Source: RPQJ01 sp963777725 | Lineage (GTDB): Bacteria > Pseudomonadota > Gammaproteobacteria > Steroidobacterales > Steroidobacteraceae | Length of the DNA stretch: 64,000 nt | Assembly: GCA_963777725.1 (NCBI GenBank) | Contig: CAVZRR010000001.1 | Location: forward strand, 186,001 to 250,000 | Direction of reading: 5' to 3' | Shown: positions 47,219 through 57,360 of the stretch, piece after piece | Layout: each line of letters begins with the position of its first letter | Position numbering within the stretch: the first letter of the stretch is position 1 | Program-made: the position numbers and the translations under genes | The notes under the pieces: model-generated | What the model was told of the DNA's origin: nothing | Databases searched by the model: none | What the model saw: the letters and a program-made list of their open reading frames with translations, nothing else

Positions 47219-47235
47219 GCCGCTGCGCCGCAATC

Positions 47236-48408
47236 GTGCTGACGCTTCCGTCATCTAAGCTGCCGCGCGTCGGCACCACGATCTTCACCGTCATGTCGCG
47301 GCTGGCGCAGGAGTGCGGCGCGATCAATTTGTCGCAAGGGTTTCCCGATTTCGATCCGCCGCCGCGGCTGGTCGAATTGGTGACGCAGAAGATGCGCGAC
47401 GGCGTGAACCAGTACGCGCCGATGGCGGGGTGGCCGCCGCTACTGCAGGCGATCGCTGCGAAGGTGGAGGCGCTGTATGGCCGACGGGTGGTGGGCGATG
47501 CGGAAGTAACGGTCACGTCCGGCGCGACTGAGGCACTGTTCTGCGCGATCCACGCGGTGGTGCGGCCGGGCGATGAAGTCATCGTGCTCGAGCCCGCGTA
47601 TGACTCGTATGAGCCCGCGGTCGAACTGGCGGGTGGGCTTGTCGTCCGCGTGCCGCTGCAGCGGCCGAGCTTCAGTGTCGACTGGCAACGCGTGCGCGAC
47701 GCGATGACTGCGCGGACACGGCTGCTGATCGTCAACTCGCCGCACAATCCGACGGGCGCGGTGTTCTCGGATGCCGATCTCGACGCACTCGGCGAGGTGT
47801 TGCGCGACAGCTCGGCGCTGGTCCTGGCGGACGAGGTCTACGAGCACATCGTATTCGGCGGGCGGCGGCACGCGGGCCTGCTCGGTCGCCCGGAGCTTGC
47901 CGAACGAAGCTTCGTCGTCTCGTCGTTCGGCAAGACGTTCCACTGCACGGGCTGGAAGATCGGTTACTGCGTGGCGCCCCCGGCCTTGACGAGCGAGTTC
48001 CGCAAGGTGCACCAGTTCGTGCAGTTTGCCGTCGCGACCCCGATGCAGGCCGGACTCGCGGAGTTTCTCGCGGAGTCCCCGGAGCACGCACTTGGCCTCG
48101 CTGCGTTCTACGAGCCCAAGCGCGACCACTTCTGCCGCCTGCTCGAGCGCACGCCGTTCGCGTTCGTTCCGGCGGCCGGGACTTATTTCCAGCTTGCCGA
48201 CTATTCGCGGGTCAGCGACCTGCCCGACGTCGAGTTCGCGCGCTGGCTCACGCGGGAAGTCGGCGTCGCGGCGATCCCGGTGTCGGTATTTTCCGCCAGT
48301 CCATCCAGCGAGCGACTCGTGCGATTCTGCTTCGCAAAGGGCGAGGCGACGCTCGATGCGGCGGGCGAGCGCTTGTCCGTGCTGCAGGCATCCGGAGGTG
48401 TTCCATGA
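47236..48408 (+). CDS. Methionine/glutamine aminotransferase (YbdL-like)
   Basis: A 390-residue class I aminotransferase. The PLP lysine lies in SSFGKTFHCTGWKIGYC, whose HCTGWK form is characteristic of the YbdL/glutamine transaminase K group; NPHNPTGAVF and VLADEVYEHIVF support it. It would regenerate methionine from 2-oxo-4-methylthiobutanoate using glutamine. The start is a GTG (VLTLPSSKLPRVGTTIFTVM). It overlaps the omega-amidase gene, whose enzyme removes the by-product. Confidence 0.9.
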   Translation: MLTLPSSKLPRVGTTIFTVMSRLAQECGAINLSQGFPDFDPPPRLVELVTQKMRDGVNQYAPMAGWPPLLQAIAAKVEALYGRRVVGDAEVTVTSGATEALFCAIHAVVRPGDEVIVLEPAYDSYEPAVELAGGLVVRVPLQRPSFSVDWQRVRDAMTARTRLLIVNSPHNPTGAVFSDADLDALGEVLRDSSALVLADEVYEHIVFGGRRHAGLLGRPELAERSFVVSSFGKTFHCTGWKIGYCVAPPALTSEFRKVHQFVQFAVATPMQAGLAEFLAESPEHALGLAAFYEPKRDHFCRLLERTPFAFVPAAGTYFQLADYSRVSDLPDVEFARWLTREVGVAAIPVSVFSASPSSERLVRFCFAKGEATLDAAGERLSVLQASGGVP

Positions 48409-49184
48409 ATTCCCATCTGCGCGTCACGCTGGTCCAGACCGAGCTGGCCTGGCAGGACCCGTCGGCGAACCGGCGCAACCTGGCGGGTCATTTTCGGGGG
48501 CTCGCCGGACACACCGATCTCGTCGTGCTGCCCGAGATGTTCTCGACCGGCTTCAGCATGGACACTGCGACGCTGGCCGAGGAGATGAGCGGACCGACGG
48601 TCGGCTGGCTGCGCGAGGAGGCCGCGGCGCTCGGGTGCGTCATCGCCGGCAGCCTGATCGTCCGGGACGCCGGCCAGTGCTTCAACCGGCTGGTCTGGGC
48701 GCGTCCCGACGGCTCGCTCGAGTACTACGACAAGCGGCACCTGTTCCGGATGGCGAACGAGCAGCAGCACTACACGGCCGGCACCCGGCGCCTGGTCACG
48801 GAGATCAAGGGCTGGCGCGTCTGCCCGCTCATCTGCTACGACCTGCGCTTCCCCGTCTGGAGTCGCAGCCGCGGCGACTACGACCTGCTGCTGTACGTGG
48901 CGAACTGGCCGCAACGTCGCGCGCACGCCTGGGCCGCGCTGCTGAGGGCCCGTGCGATCGAGAACCTGAGCTACGTCGTCGGCGTCAACCGGATCGGTCG
49001 CGACGGCAACGGCACGACCTACGTGGGCGACAGCGTGGCGCTCGACTTTCTCGGCCAGCCGCTCTCCAGCGAGGGCGGCGGCGACCGCGTCGAGACGGTC
49101 GTGCTCGATCTCGAATCGCTGCAGTCCTACCGCAGCAGCTTCCCGGCGCTGCTCGACGCCGATCCCTACGAGATCACGGCCTGA
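48405..49184 (+). CDS. Omega-amidase (YafV/Nit2-like)
   Basis: A 259-residue nitrilase-fold hydrolase with the triad in VLPEMFSTGFSM (Glu), YDKRHLFRM (Lys) and PLICYDLRFPVW (Cys). Omega-amidases hydrolyse 2-oxoglutaramate, the product of glutamine transamination. The ATGA overlap with the YbdL-like gene strongly supports that coupling. Confidence 0.9.
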   Translation: MNSHLRVTLVQTELAWQDPSANRRNLAGHFRGLAGHTDLVVLPEMFSTGFSMDTATLAEEMSGPTVGWLREEAAALGCVIAGSLIVRDAGQCFNRLVWARPDGSLEYYDKRHLFRMANEQQHYTAGTRRLVTEIKGWRVCPLICYDLRFPVWSRSRGDYDLLLYVANWPQRRAHAWAALLRARAIENLSYVVGVNRIGRDGNGTTYVGDSVALDFLGQPLSSEGGGDRVETVVLDLESLQSYRSSFPALLDADPYEITA

Positions 49185-49194
49185 GGCCGCGGCG

Positions 49195-50368
49195 ATGAAG
49201 AAGCGAACCCGGGTCACGCACCTGCCGGACGTGCTGGTGCCACCCGACAACCGGCCACTCGTGGCGCCGATCTACCAGTCGGTCAAGTTCAGCTTTCGAC
49301 GACGTCGCGGAAACGCAGAAGCTGTGGATGCGGCAGCGCGAGGGGTTCTACTACTCCCGCGTCTCGAATCCGACGCTGCGGCAGCTCGAGCTCGGGCTGG
49401 CGCAACTGCAGGAGCGCGATGCCTGCCTGCTGACCGGTTCGGGCGTCGCAGCCATCGCGATGCCGCTGCTGGCGCTGCTGAAGTCCGGCGACCACGTGGT
49501 CTACTTTGCGGAGCTGTACGGCCCGACTCGGGCGCTCGTGCGACGGCTGCTGGGCCGCTACGGCGTCACGAGCACGCTGCTCACGGTGGACGACCTGGAT
49601 GCGCTCGAGCGGACGCTGGCCGGGACACCGACCCGGCTGGTGATCTTCGAATCGCCGACCAACCCGGTACTCAAGGTCGCCGACATCGGGCGCATCACTT
49701 CGATTGCGCGCCGCCACGGCGCGCTCACGCTGCTCGACAATACGCTCGGCGGGTTGCACAACCATGGCCAGTTCGACGTGGACCTGTACGCCCACAGCCT
49801 GACCAAGTACGCGTCCGGCCACGGTGACGTCATGGGCGGTGCAGTCGTCGGCCGTGCCGACCTCATCGAGGCGCTGCGGGACGATTTCTCGATCCTGGGA
49901 CCGACACTCGATCCACACGCGGCGTTCCTGATCCTGCGGGGCCTGAAGACGTATTTCGTGCGCTGGGACGCCCAGTGCGCCAATGCACAACGCGTCGCGG
50001 AATTCCTCGCGACGCGACCCGAGGTGGGCCGGGTTCGCTACCCAGGCCTGCCCGGAGATCCAGGCCACGCGCTGGCGTCACTGCAGATGGAGGGATTCGG
50101 GACGCTGGTGACGTTCGACCTGGCCGCAGGGCTCGAGGCCGGAACGCGGTTTGCAGAATCGCTCGCATTGTTCAGCATCACCGCCAGCCTCGGTTCGACC
50201 GAATCGCTGGTCGTGGCACCTGCGATGCAGCAGCCGCGGGGATTCACCACGGAGCAGGCGCTCTGGACGGACATCGGACCCGGCACGGTGCGGCTCTCGA
50301 TCGGCATCGAGGATCCGGAGGATCTGGTCGCGGACCTCGGGCAGGCCCTGGATCGACTCGCAGCCTGA
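49195..50368 (+). CDS. metC: Cystathionine beta-lyase / PLP-dependent trans-sulfuration enzyme (one frame break)
   Basis: The first frame reads LPPDNRPLVAPIYQS-type opening (PDNRPLVAPIYQSVKFSF), then one extra C at about 49297 shifts the frame. The true continuation DDVAETQKLWMRQREGFYYS joins the next frame, which has the PLP lysine in YAHSLTKYASGHGDVMGG and LGSTESLVVAP at the end. It belongs to the Cys/Met metabolism PLP family; beta-lyase, gamma-synthase or gamma-lyase activity is not distinguishable with certainty. About 391 residues. Confidence 0.82.
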
Positions 50369-50462
50369 AACCAACGGTTCGTCGCACCCGCCGCGCCGGT
50401 GACGAACTGGCCGCCGCGCTCTGATATGCTCGCCCCCACAGGGGACCAACGGTCGAGGGGTC

Positions 50463-52826
50463 ATGGACGCCACCGACCTGCGTGCTGGCTTCAGGCTGGG
50501 TGTGTGGCGCGTCGAGCCGCAAGAATTGCGACTCTGCGGCCCGACGGGAACCCTCGTGCTCGATCCCGAGCACATGCAACTCCTGATGTGCCTGGTCGAG
50601 CACCACGGCGAAGCGGTGGATCGGCGCACGCTTCGTGAGCGAGCCTGGCCGGGGCGCAGTCACAGTGACCAGTTGCTGCGAGCCGGGATCCGTGCGCTGC
50701 GCGAAGCCCTCGGCGGATCACCCAAGGACCAGTCCTATATCGTCACGGTGGCGCGGGGCGGCTTTGCGCTGATCGCCCACTTCGAGCCGCTGGCAGCGGT
50801 CCCGGCGACGCAAGCCCACTCGCAGCATCCGGTCGGTCATCCGCCCCGACGGACCCTGGTCGGGCGATTGCAGACGCTGCTCTTCGAGTTGCGTCGTCGC
50901 AGCGTGTTCAGGGTGTCCGGCGGCTATCTGCTCGGCATGTGGATCATGCTGCAGGTGGCGGAGGTCACCTTCGAGCCGCTGCGCCTCCCGGAGTGGTGGA
51001 TGACGGTGCTGACGATCCTCGCGGTGATCGGGCTGCCGATCGTCGCGACACTGGCGTGGTCCTACGAGATCACGCCGGGCGGCATCGTGCTCGATGACGG
51101 TACGCCCGATGGCGTGAAATTGCCGCGGGCGAGGCGCGCGGTCGCACCGGCGATCGTCGCAGGCGTCGCGCTGATGGCCGTCGTGACGGGCTTCGCCTGG
51201 TGGCGCTCGATCGAAATGGGAGGCACGGAGGCGTCCCCGCAGGTCGATGCGAAGAATCCGTCCGTCGCGGTGCTGCCGCTCGTGGACATGAGTCCGTCCG
51301 GAGGCAACAGCTACCTCGGTGACGGCCTCAGCGAGGAACTGTCGATGCGGCTCGCGCAGGTCCCGGGGCTGCGGGTTGCCGCGAGGACCTCGGCCTTCGA
51401 GTTCAAGGACCGCAACGTCGACGTGCGCCGCATCGGCCAGTCGCTCGGCGTGCGGCACGTGCTCGAGGGCAGCGTGCGTCGCGACGGCGACAACCTGCGG
51501 GTCACGATGCAGCTGATCGATTCGGCGAACGGGTATCACGTCTGGGCCGGCAGCTACGATCGCAGCTGGAGCGACGTGATCTCGATCCAGGACGAGATTG
51601 CCCGCTCGGTCACGGAGGCGTTGCGCATCGTGCTCGTGCCGAAAGAGACGTCGCCGGGAGCCGCGTCGGCCGCGACGCTCGACGTCCGGGCCGTCGATCC
51701 GTATCTCGCCGGGCTCGCGATGCTGCGGCAGTCCGGTGACATGAGTCGCCTGACGGAGGCGGCGCAGCGCTTCAGCGAGGCGATCGAGATCGAGCCGACG
51801 TTCGCGCGTGCTTACGCCGGGCTGTGCCGGGTCGGTGTGCGGATCTACGACCGCACCCGTGATCCGTCCGACCTCTACCGAGCCGAGCAGTCGTGCCGTC
51901 GCGCGCTCGATCTCGATGCCTCGCTGGTCGAGACGGAGAAGGCGCTCGGCAGCCTCTACTTGTCCAGCGGCCGGATCGCGGATTCCGTGGCGATCTACCA
52001 GACGCTCGTGACCCGGAACCCCCAGGATGCGGACGGGCATATCGGTCTCGGGCAGGCACATGCAGCCGGCGGGCGGTTCGAGGCCGCCGAGCGCAGCTTC
52101 CGGACGGCGGTGCAGGTCGAGCCCGCGTTCTGGGGCGCGTTCAATGCGCTCGGCGGGTACCTGTTCTCGCGCGGCCGGATCGACGAGGCCATCGACGCCT
52201 ATCGCGAGGTCAGCGAGCTGGCGCCGTCGAGCGCGAGTGCCCACAACAACCTCGGTGCCGCGTTGCAGATGAAGGGCGACCTGCGCGGCGCCGCGGAGGC
52301 GTACCGTCGCTCGCTCGCAATCGAGCCCGCGCGCAGTGCCTATTCCAATCTGGGCACCGTGCACTATTTCCTGGGCGAGTTCGACGAGGCCGTGGCGAAC
52401 TACGAGCGGGCGACCGCGCTCGCCGGGCAGGACCAGTCGCTGTGGGGCAATCTCGCCGACGCGGTCTGGCAGATCCCGGGACGGCGGGAGGAAGCGATCG
52501 GGCACTACCGGCAGGCGATCCGGCTGGGGCTGCGGGAACTCGAGTCACGGCCCACGGACGGGCTGCTGCTGGCGCAACTGGGGTATTACTATGGGCGGGT
52601 CGGGGATGCGGCGGCATCCAGAAGCTACCTGGACCAGGCTGCGGCCAAGGGCGCGGACTTGTATGTCCAGTATTATTCGGCGGTGGCCGCAGCCGATCGC
52701 GGCGACCTCGAGATGGCGCGGGAAGGCGCGCTTGCGGCCGTGCAGCTCGGGTATCCGGAGGCGCTGCTGCAGGCGGATCCGTCGCTGGCGGCCTTGGGCC
52801 TGCAGAAGAAGAACACGGGGGGATGA
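50463..52826 (+). CDS. Winged-helix/TolB/TPR membrane regulator
   Basis: The 787-residue protein has a CadC-type winged-helix DNA-binding domain (about residues 8-112, LDPEHMQLLMCLVEHHGEAVD and LRAGIRALREALGG), a two-segment hydrophobic region (about 148-205), a third membrane helix (about 227-246), a TolB-like segment (SVAVLPLVDMSP..YLGDGLSEELSMRLAQ) and 8-10 TPR repeats (about 420-780). Such one-component membrane regulators are common, with unknown signals. A shorter paralogue without the winged helix lies at 57357. Overlaps the transporter gene by ATGA. Confidence 0.85.
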   Translation: MDATDLRAGFRLGVWRVEPQELRLCGPTGTLVLDPEHMQLLMCLVEHHGEAVDRRTLRERAWPGRSHSDQLLRAGIRALREALGGSPKDQSYIVTVARGGFALIAHFEPLAAVPATQAHSQHPVGHPPRRTLVGRLQTLLFELRRRSVFRVSGGYLLGMWIMLQVAEVTFEPLRLPEWWMTVLTILAVIGLPIVATLAWSYEITPGGIVLDDGTPDGVKLPRARRAVAPAIVAGVALMAVVTGFAWWRSIEMGGTEASPQVDAKNPSVAVLPLVDMSPSGGNSYLGDGLSEELSMRLAQVPGLRVAARTSAFEFKDRNVDVRRIGQSLGVRHVLEGSVRRDGDNLRVTMQLIDSANGYHVWAGSYDRSWSDVISIQDEIARSVTEALRIVLVPKETSPGAASAATLDVRAVDPYLAGLAMLRQSGDMSRLTEAAQRFSEAIEIEPTFARAYAGLCRVGVRIYDRTRDPSDLYRAEQSCRRALDLDASLVETEKALGSLYLSSGRIADSVAIYQTLVTRNPQDADGHIGLGQAHAAGGRFEAAERSFRTAVQVEPAFWGAFNALGGYLFSRGRIDEAIDAYREVSELAPSSASAHNNLGAALQMKGDLRGAAEAYRRSLAIEPARSAYSNLGTVHYFLGEFDEAVANYERATALAGQDQSLWGNLADAVWQIPGRREEAIGHYRQAIRLGLRELESRPTDGLLLAQLGYYYGRVGDAAASRSYLDQAAAKGADLYVQYYSAVAAADRGDLEMAREGALAAVQLGYPEALLQADPSLAALGLQKKNTGG

Positions 52827-54508
52827 GCCATGACGACCCGGAGTGGCCGGTGCTGACGGACCACGCCGGCCTGAGCCGTTTCGAGCGTCTGCTGACTGTC
52901 TTCACACGGGTGCGACCCGGCGAGGGCCGCAGCGCATTCCTGTTCTTCCTGCACGCGTTCCTGCTGCTGTTCTCGTACCAGGTCGTCAAGGCGCTGCGCG
53001 AAGCGTTCATGCTCGCGAAGTTCTCCGCCGAGGTGCGCGCCTACGCGGTCGCGGTCATCGCGCTGCTGCTGATGTTCCTGGTGCCCGCTTACAGCGCGGT
53101 GCGCCGCCGGCTCGACGGCGAACGGCTGCTGCGTGCCGTCACGGCCTTCTTTGCGCTGAACCTGCTCGTCTTCTGCGCGGCGGCCTGGGCGGGCGCGCCG
53201 ATCGCATTCCCGTTCTTCGTCTGGGTCAGCATCTTCGGCGTCATGGTGATCGCCCAGCTGTGGGCGTTCGCGGCGGACTCGTTCAACCTCAAGAGCGGAC
53301 AGCGCCTCTTCCCGGTGATCATGGTCGGCGCCAACGTCGGCGCGCTGGCGGGCGCGAAGACTGCGCAGCTGTCCGTCGCCGCCCTGACGCCGTTCGGACT
53401 CATGCTGGTCGCCACGGTCATCCTGCTCGCGACGCTGCTGGTCGCCGGCCCGGAGCGGCGCGCCGTGCCCGACGGCTCGCGACCGGTCGCGGTCGAGCAT
53501 GGCGCGCCCGTGCCGCACCTGCTGGGCGGCATCGGGCTGGTGCTCCGTGACCGCTACCTGTTGCTGATCGCGCTGCTCGTCGTGCTGCTGAACTGGATCA
53601 ACACGACCGGCGAGTTCATCCTCGCCGACTTCGTGCAGCGCGACGCGATCGAGCGCGTGGCCGCGAGCGGCGGGGCGCTCGACAAGGGCGCGCTGATCAC
53701 GGCGTTCTACGGCAGCTTCCAGTTCTGGGTCACGTTCGTGGGGCTCGCGATCCAGTTGTTCCTCGTCGCGCGCATCTACCACCACGTCGGCGTGCGCGGT
53801 GCGTTGCTCGTGCACCCGGTCATCGTCGCCGCAGGCTACGGGCTGATCGCGCTCGCGCCGACGCTCGGCGGCTTCGTGCCGATCTTCACGCTGATCCGGC
53901 TGGTGAAGATCGCCGAGAACAGCATCGACTATTCGCTGATGAACACGACGCGGCACGCGCTGTTCCTGCCGGTGGACCGCGACGCGAAATACGAGGGCAA
54001 GACGGCCATCGACTCGTTCTTCTGGCGCTTTGGCGACCTGATCCAGGCGGGCGTCGTCTTCGTCGGCTTGAACTGGCTGGGTTGGGGCGCATCGCAGTTC
54101 GCGCTGCTGAACCTGTTGCTCGCGCTGGCCTGGATCGGGCTGGCCGTGGCGATCGGGCGCCAGTTCGGCCGCAAGGCGCTCGAGAATGCGATCAATGTCG
54201 CACCGGAGCCCGGGCGGCCGATCGCCGACCTCGCCTATGAGCCGGGCCGCCCGTTCATGCACGCGGTGGCCGAGGACGCCTTCCGCGACGCCGATCCCGG
54301 CGACGTGCTGCACCTGCAGGCCATGCTCGAGAACGGCCGCCCGTTGCCGCCCTGGCTGCGGTTCGATCCGCGCTCCCGGACGTTCGCCGGCGTGGGGCCG
54401 ACGGACGTGCTCGAGGAGCTCACGATCACCGTGATCGCCAGCGACGTGGACGGAATGCAGGCGCGCAGCTGCTTCGTCGTGCGGCGCGTGACGCGAGCCT
54501 CGGACTGA
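52823..54508 (+). CDS. ATP/ADP translocase-type (NTP/NDP exchange) carrier with extra C-terminal domain
   Basis: A 561-residue protein. Residues up to about 460 are a 12-segment carrier of the AAA (Tlc) family, with SYQVVKALREAFMLAKFSAE, SFNLKSGQRLFPVIMVG and DRDAKYEGKTAIDSFFWRFG, as in plastid/rickettsial nucleotide carriers and their free-living homologues. The last 90 residues, GRPLPPWLRFDPRSRTFAG and ELTITVIASDVDG, look like a putative-Ig/cadherin-like (He_PIG) domain, which is not usual for this family. Substrate could be nucleotides or unrelated. Confidence 0.8.
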   Translation: MSHDDPEWPVLTDHAGLSRFERLLTVFTRVRPGEGRSAFLFFLHAFLLLFSYQVVKALREAFMLAKFSAEVRAYAVAVIALLLMFLVPAYSAVRRRLDGERLLRAVTAFFALNLLVFCAAAWAGAPIAFPFFVWVSIFGVMVIAQLWAFAADSFNLKSGQRLFPVIMVGANVGALAGAKTAQLSVAALTPFGLMLVATVILLATLLVAGPERRAVPDGSRPVAVEHGAPVPHLLGGIGLVLRDRYLLLIALLVVLLNWINTTGEFILADFVQRDAIERVAASGGALDKGALITAFYGSFQFWVTFVGLAIQLFLVARIYHHVGVRGALLVHPVIVAAGYGLIALAPTLGGFVPIFTLIRLVKIAENSIDYSLMNTTRHALFLPVDRDAKYEGKTAIDSFFWRFGDLIQAGVVFVGLNWLGWGASQFALLNLLLALAWIGLAVAIGRQFGRKALENAINVAPEPGRPIADLAYEPGRPFMHAVAEDAFRDADPGDVLHLQAMLENGRPLPPWLRFDPRSRTFAGVGPTDVLEELTITVIASDVDGMQARSCFVVRRVTRASD

Positions 54509-54514
54509 CGGTCG

Positions 54515-56380
54515 TCAGCGCGCCGCGGCCGCGGCCGGCGCGAGCAGCGCGTTGCGGCGATCGAGCATGGCCTTGCCGTTCCCGTGGCGTCACCAGGTCG
54601 CCGAGCGCAGCCGCGAGCGTGGCGTCGTCGAGCGAGGCGAGACGACGCCGAAGCTCCGGCTCCGGGCGACGGTGGCCGGGCCTGGAGGTGCGCCGGCAAT
54701 GTCCGGGCCGTGCCGAAGGACTGGCCGTGGCCGGTGAGCAGCAGCATCCACGCGCCGTCGTACAGGATTCGATCGGCGGTGCGCGCCTCGTTGCCGATCA
54801 GCGCGTCGAAGCCGTACATCAGCTCGTACTGCGGCTCGAGCGCACACCAGCCGCCGACCCGCAGCTTGTCCCGCTGCACGTCGGCGAGGGTCACGATGCG
54901 ATCCGGTCGTGCCTGCAGCACGCCTCGTTGTCCCTGGACCTCGCGTTCGACCGTCGCTGGAACGAGACCGAGCCGCAGCAGCCGGTCGACGCGATGGGCG
55001 GCGAGTTCGCGCCGGGCATCGTCGCGAGTCGTGGCACTGAAGATGGCGGGTACCTTCTGGCCGCCGTGCTCGACGGAGACTTCGATGATCCCGGGCGAGC
55101 GCGGTCCACCGACCGTGACCGTGCCGTTGGCCAGGATCTCCGCGACGCGGGCATCGTCGAGCGAAGGGGAGGCCACGTAAAGCGGTTCGGCCGGAATCTC
55201 CGCGGGCGGTGCGCGGTCGTCGGCGTACGACACGCGGGCGCCGCCCTGATCGAGCGTCAGCGCCGCGGGGCGGCCGCGGTAGGCCGCCCGATTCATGCCG
55301 GCATCGAGCTTGACGACCCGCCCGTCGAAGCGCGAGGCGACGCGCGTGTCGCGCGCGACGGTGTGACCGATCACCAGGCGCCGAGCGCCGACGGTCGCCA
55401 GGAACGGGTCCAGCACGTCGGCTTCGGAGCACTCGTTGCACAGTGCCGCGCCGCGATACCAGTTGGGGCCGTCGGGCTCGATGAACGGATTGCGATCGGC
55501 CGCGGCGAATTTCTCTACGGCGTCCTTCATGCGAGCGAGGCTGACCTCGTCTGCGGTGGTCACGGCGGCGAGGCGCTGCTGCGCCAGTGCCGGCCGCTCC
55601 GAGTACGGGTCCTCGGGCCGCACCAGTTGGGCTGTCTCCAGCGCCTCGAGCGTGACGAGATAGTCGCGCAACGCGGCCCGGTAGCGCAGGTTGATCTCCT
55701 GCACCGAAAGGCCGGCCAGGACCTTCGATGGGCCGCCGTGCATGAAGACGCTGTCGTTGACGACGATGGCCACCGGCAGGCCGAGCAGCCACTGTCCGTA
55801 GCGACCGCGAGGCGAAAAGGCTGCGCGATGGCCGAAGAATCCCGGCGGGAATTTCGCGTCGAACGCAGCCGCCGAATCCGCGCCGTTTCGCGCCACCCAC
55901 TCGGCACGCAGCGCGTCGCGCTGACCGCGGGGCTCCTCGTCCGCAAATGCCGCGTACTCGCCGCGGATCGACGTAGCGCAGGTCGCCGAGCACGTTCATC
56001 GCCTCGTGGTTGCCGAGCACGACGTGGACCCGGCCGCCTGCGGTTGCGGCCTCGCCCTGCAGCCGCATCAGCAGGTCCATGACCTTGCGGGAGTCGGCGC
56101 CGCGGTCGAGCAAGTCGCCGAGGCTGACCAGGTGCGTGCGGCCTCCGGTCCACCGCAGGTCTTCGTCCACGACGCCGACGGAACGCAGCAGGGCCGTGAG
56201 CTCCGCGTACGCGCCATGCACGTCCGCGAAGGCCACGACGCGTTCGATCCCCTGCCACGCGACCGGCTGCGATTCCTCGGCGCGAACGCCGCCGGCCAGC
56301 AGGACGGCCAGCATTGCGGACCCGACGGTGGCACCGAGTGCGCGCCTCGCGGGATTTCCGGTCGATCGACTCGAGCACAT
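54515..56380 (-). CDS. Exported calcineurin-like metallophosphatase (three frame breaks)
   Basis: A signal peptide (ending GGVRAEE) is followed by the metallophosphatase motifs FADVHGAYAEL, LVSLGDLLDRGADS and VLGNHEAMNVLGD. The frame breaks at about 55970 in a CCGCGG palindrome and continues GEYAAFADEEPRG...FFGHRAAFSPRGRY with a later VFMHGG and VIGHTVARDTRV. Two more extra bases near 54655 and 54580 restore ELRRRLASLDDATLAAALGD and NGKAMLDRRNALLAP. All are single extra bases. It follows the kinase-fold gene by 16 bases, with GAGGAG before the start. Confidence 0.72.
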
Positions 56381-56396
56381 GATGCGTCTCCTCGCC

Positions 56397-57360
56397 TCAG
56401 AACGTGGCGATCTGGCCGTCGTCCACCTGCTTCAGCAGGCGTCCGAGCTGACGCTCGATCTGGTCGATGTCGGCCTTGCGCAGACCCAGCTGCACGATGC
56501 CGTCGTCCTTGCGGACGCCGCGCGCCGGCGCCAGGTTCTCTCCCGGCGCCATCGCGACCCACCGACCGTCCCGCAGCTGCCACTGCGCCAGCACGCCGAG
56601 GCGTCGATGCAGTTCCTCGGGCGTGATCCTGCGCAGGCGCTCCACGGTGTCGGCGGGCAGCCGGTCGACGCGCATCTTCATCCAGAGCTGGCCGCGGTCG
56701 CTTTCGTTGAATTCGAAGGCGACGCCGTTGTCGATGCTGAACACGCGCGGGCCGGTCTCCGCTCGCGAGATCAGGAAGTTGCCGACGTTGGAGTCGCCGT
56801 GCTCGATCAGGAACGTGAGGACGTTGAGCTGGCCGATGTGGCGCGCGTACTTCGGATCGGTGGCGAAGCGCTCGGGATCGTAGACGTCGGCGATCACCTT
56901 GACTTCGTGCAACCAGTACTGCAGCACGACGAGCACGTCGTCGGAGCCCTTGAACGTCGGCTTCGCCTCCGGCGAGTGCGGCCGCAATTCCGCCAGCGGC
57001 ATCATCCGCAGCGCGGTGGGTGGCACGACGTACTCGGCGGGATCGAGGAACAGCTTCTGCAGTTCGTAGGCCGCGAGATCGTAGCGAGGGCGGTTGTTGA
57101 AATCTTCGGCACCGGGTTCGGCCCGGCGCAGTTTCACGCGGTACGAGCGGCGCCCCGGCGAAGGAGACCTCGGCCTTGAGCGTGATGTCGCCCTTGGCCT
57201 TGGGCCGGCTGATCTCGGCGGCCGTGATCACGAACGGCGCGGTCGCAAGCTCCCGTTCGATCTCGTCCGCCGGACGCGGGATGTTGACGTCCTGCGCCGC
57301 AACCGTGGTCGCGACGGCCAGCAGCGACGCGGCCATGAGACTGCGCGGTATCCGCCTCAT
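56397..57360 (-). CDS. Exported kinase-fold protein (one frame break)
   Basis: About 320 residues with a signal peptide (SLMAASLLAVATTVAAQ). After removal of one extra base at about 57136, every key residue of a protein-kinase-like fold is visible: beta-3 lysine in LYRVKLRRAE (K76), helix-C glutamate in DLAAYELQKLF (E99), catalytic HGDSNVGN (D189, N194) and metal-binding FSIDNGVAF (D210). The DNG form recalls Fam20/PI4-kinase-like enzymes. No family name can be given. It has an AGAAGGAGG Shine-Dalgarno and overlaps the TPR gene; the phosphatase gene follows. Confidence 0.65.

Noticed and set aside
52823..54508. Evidence for an intracellular parasite lifestyle from the ATP/ADP translocase-type gene
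   Set aside because: The window encodes full biosynthetic and uptake functions, and homologues occur in free-living gammaproteobacteria.
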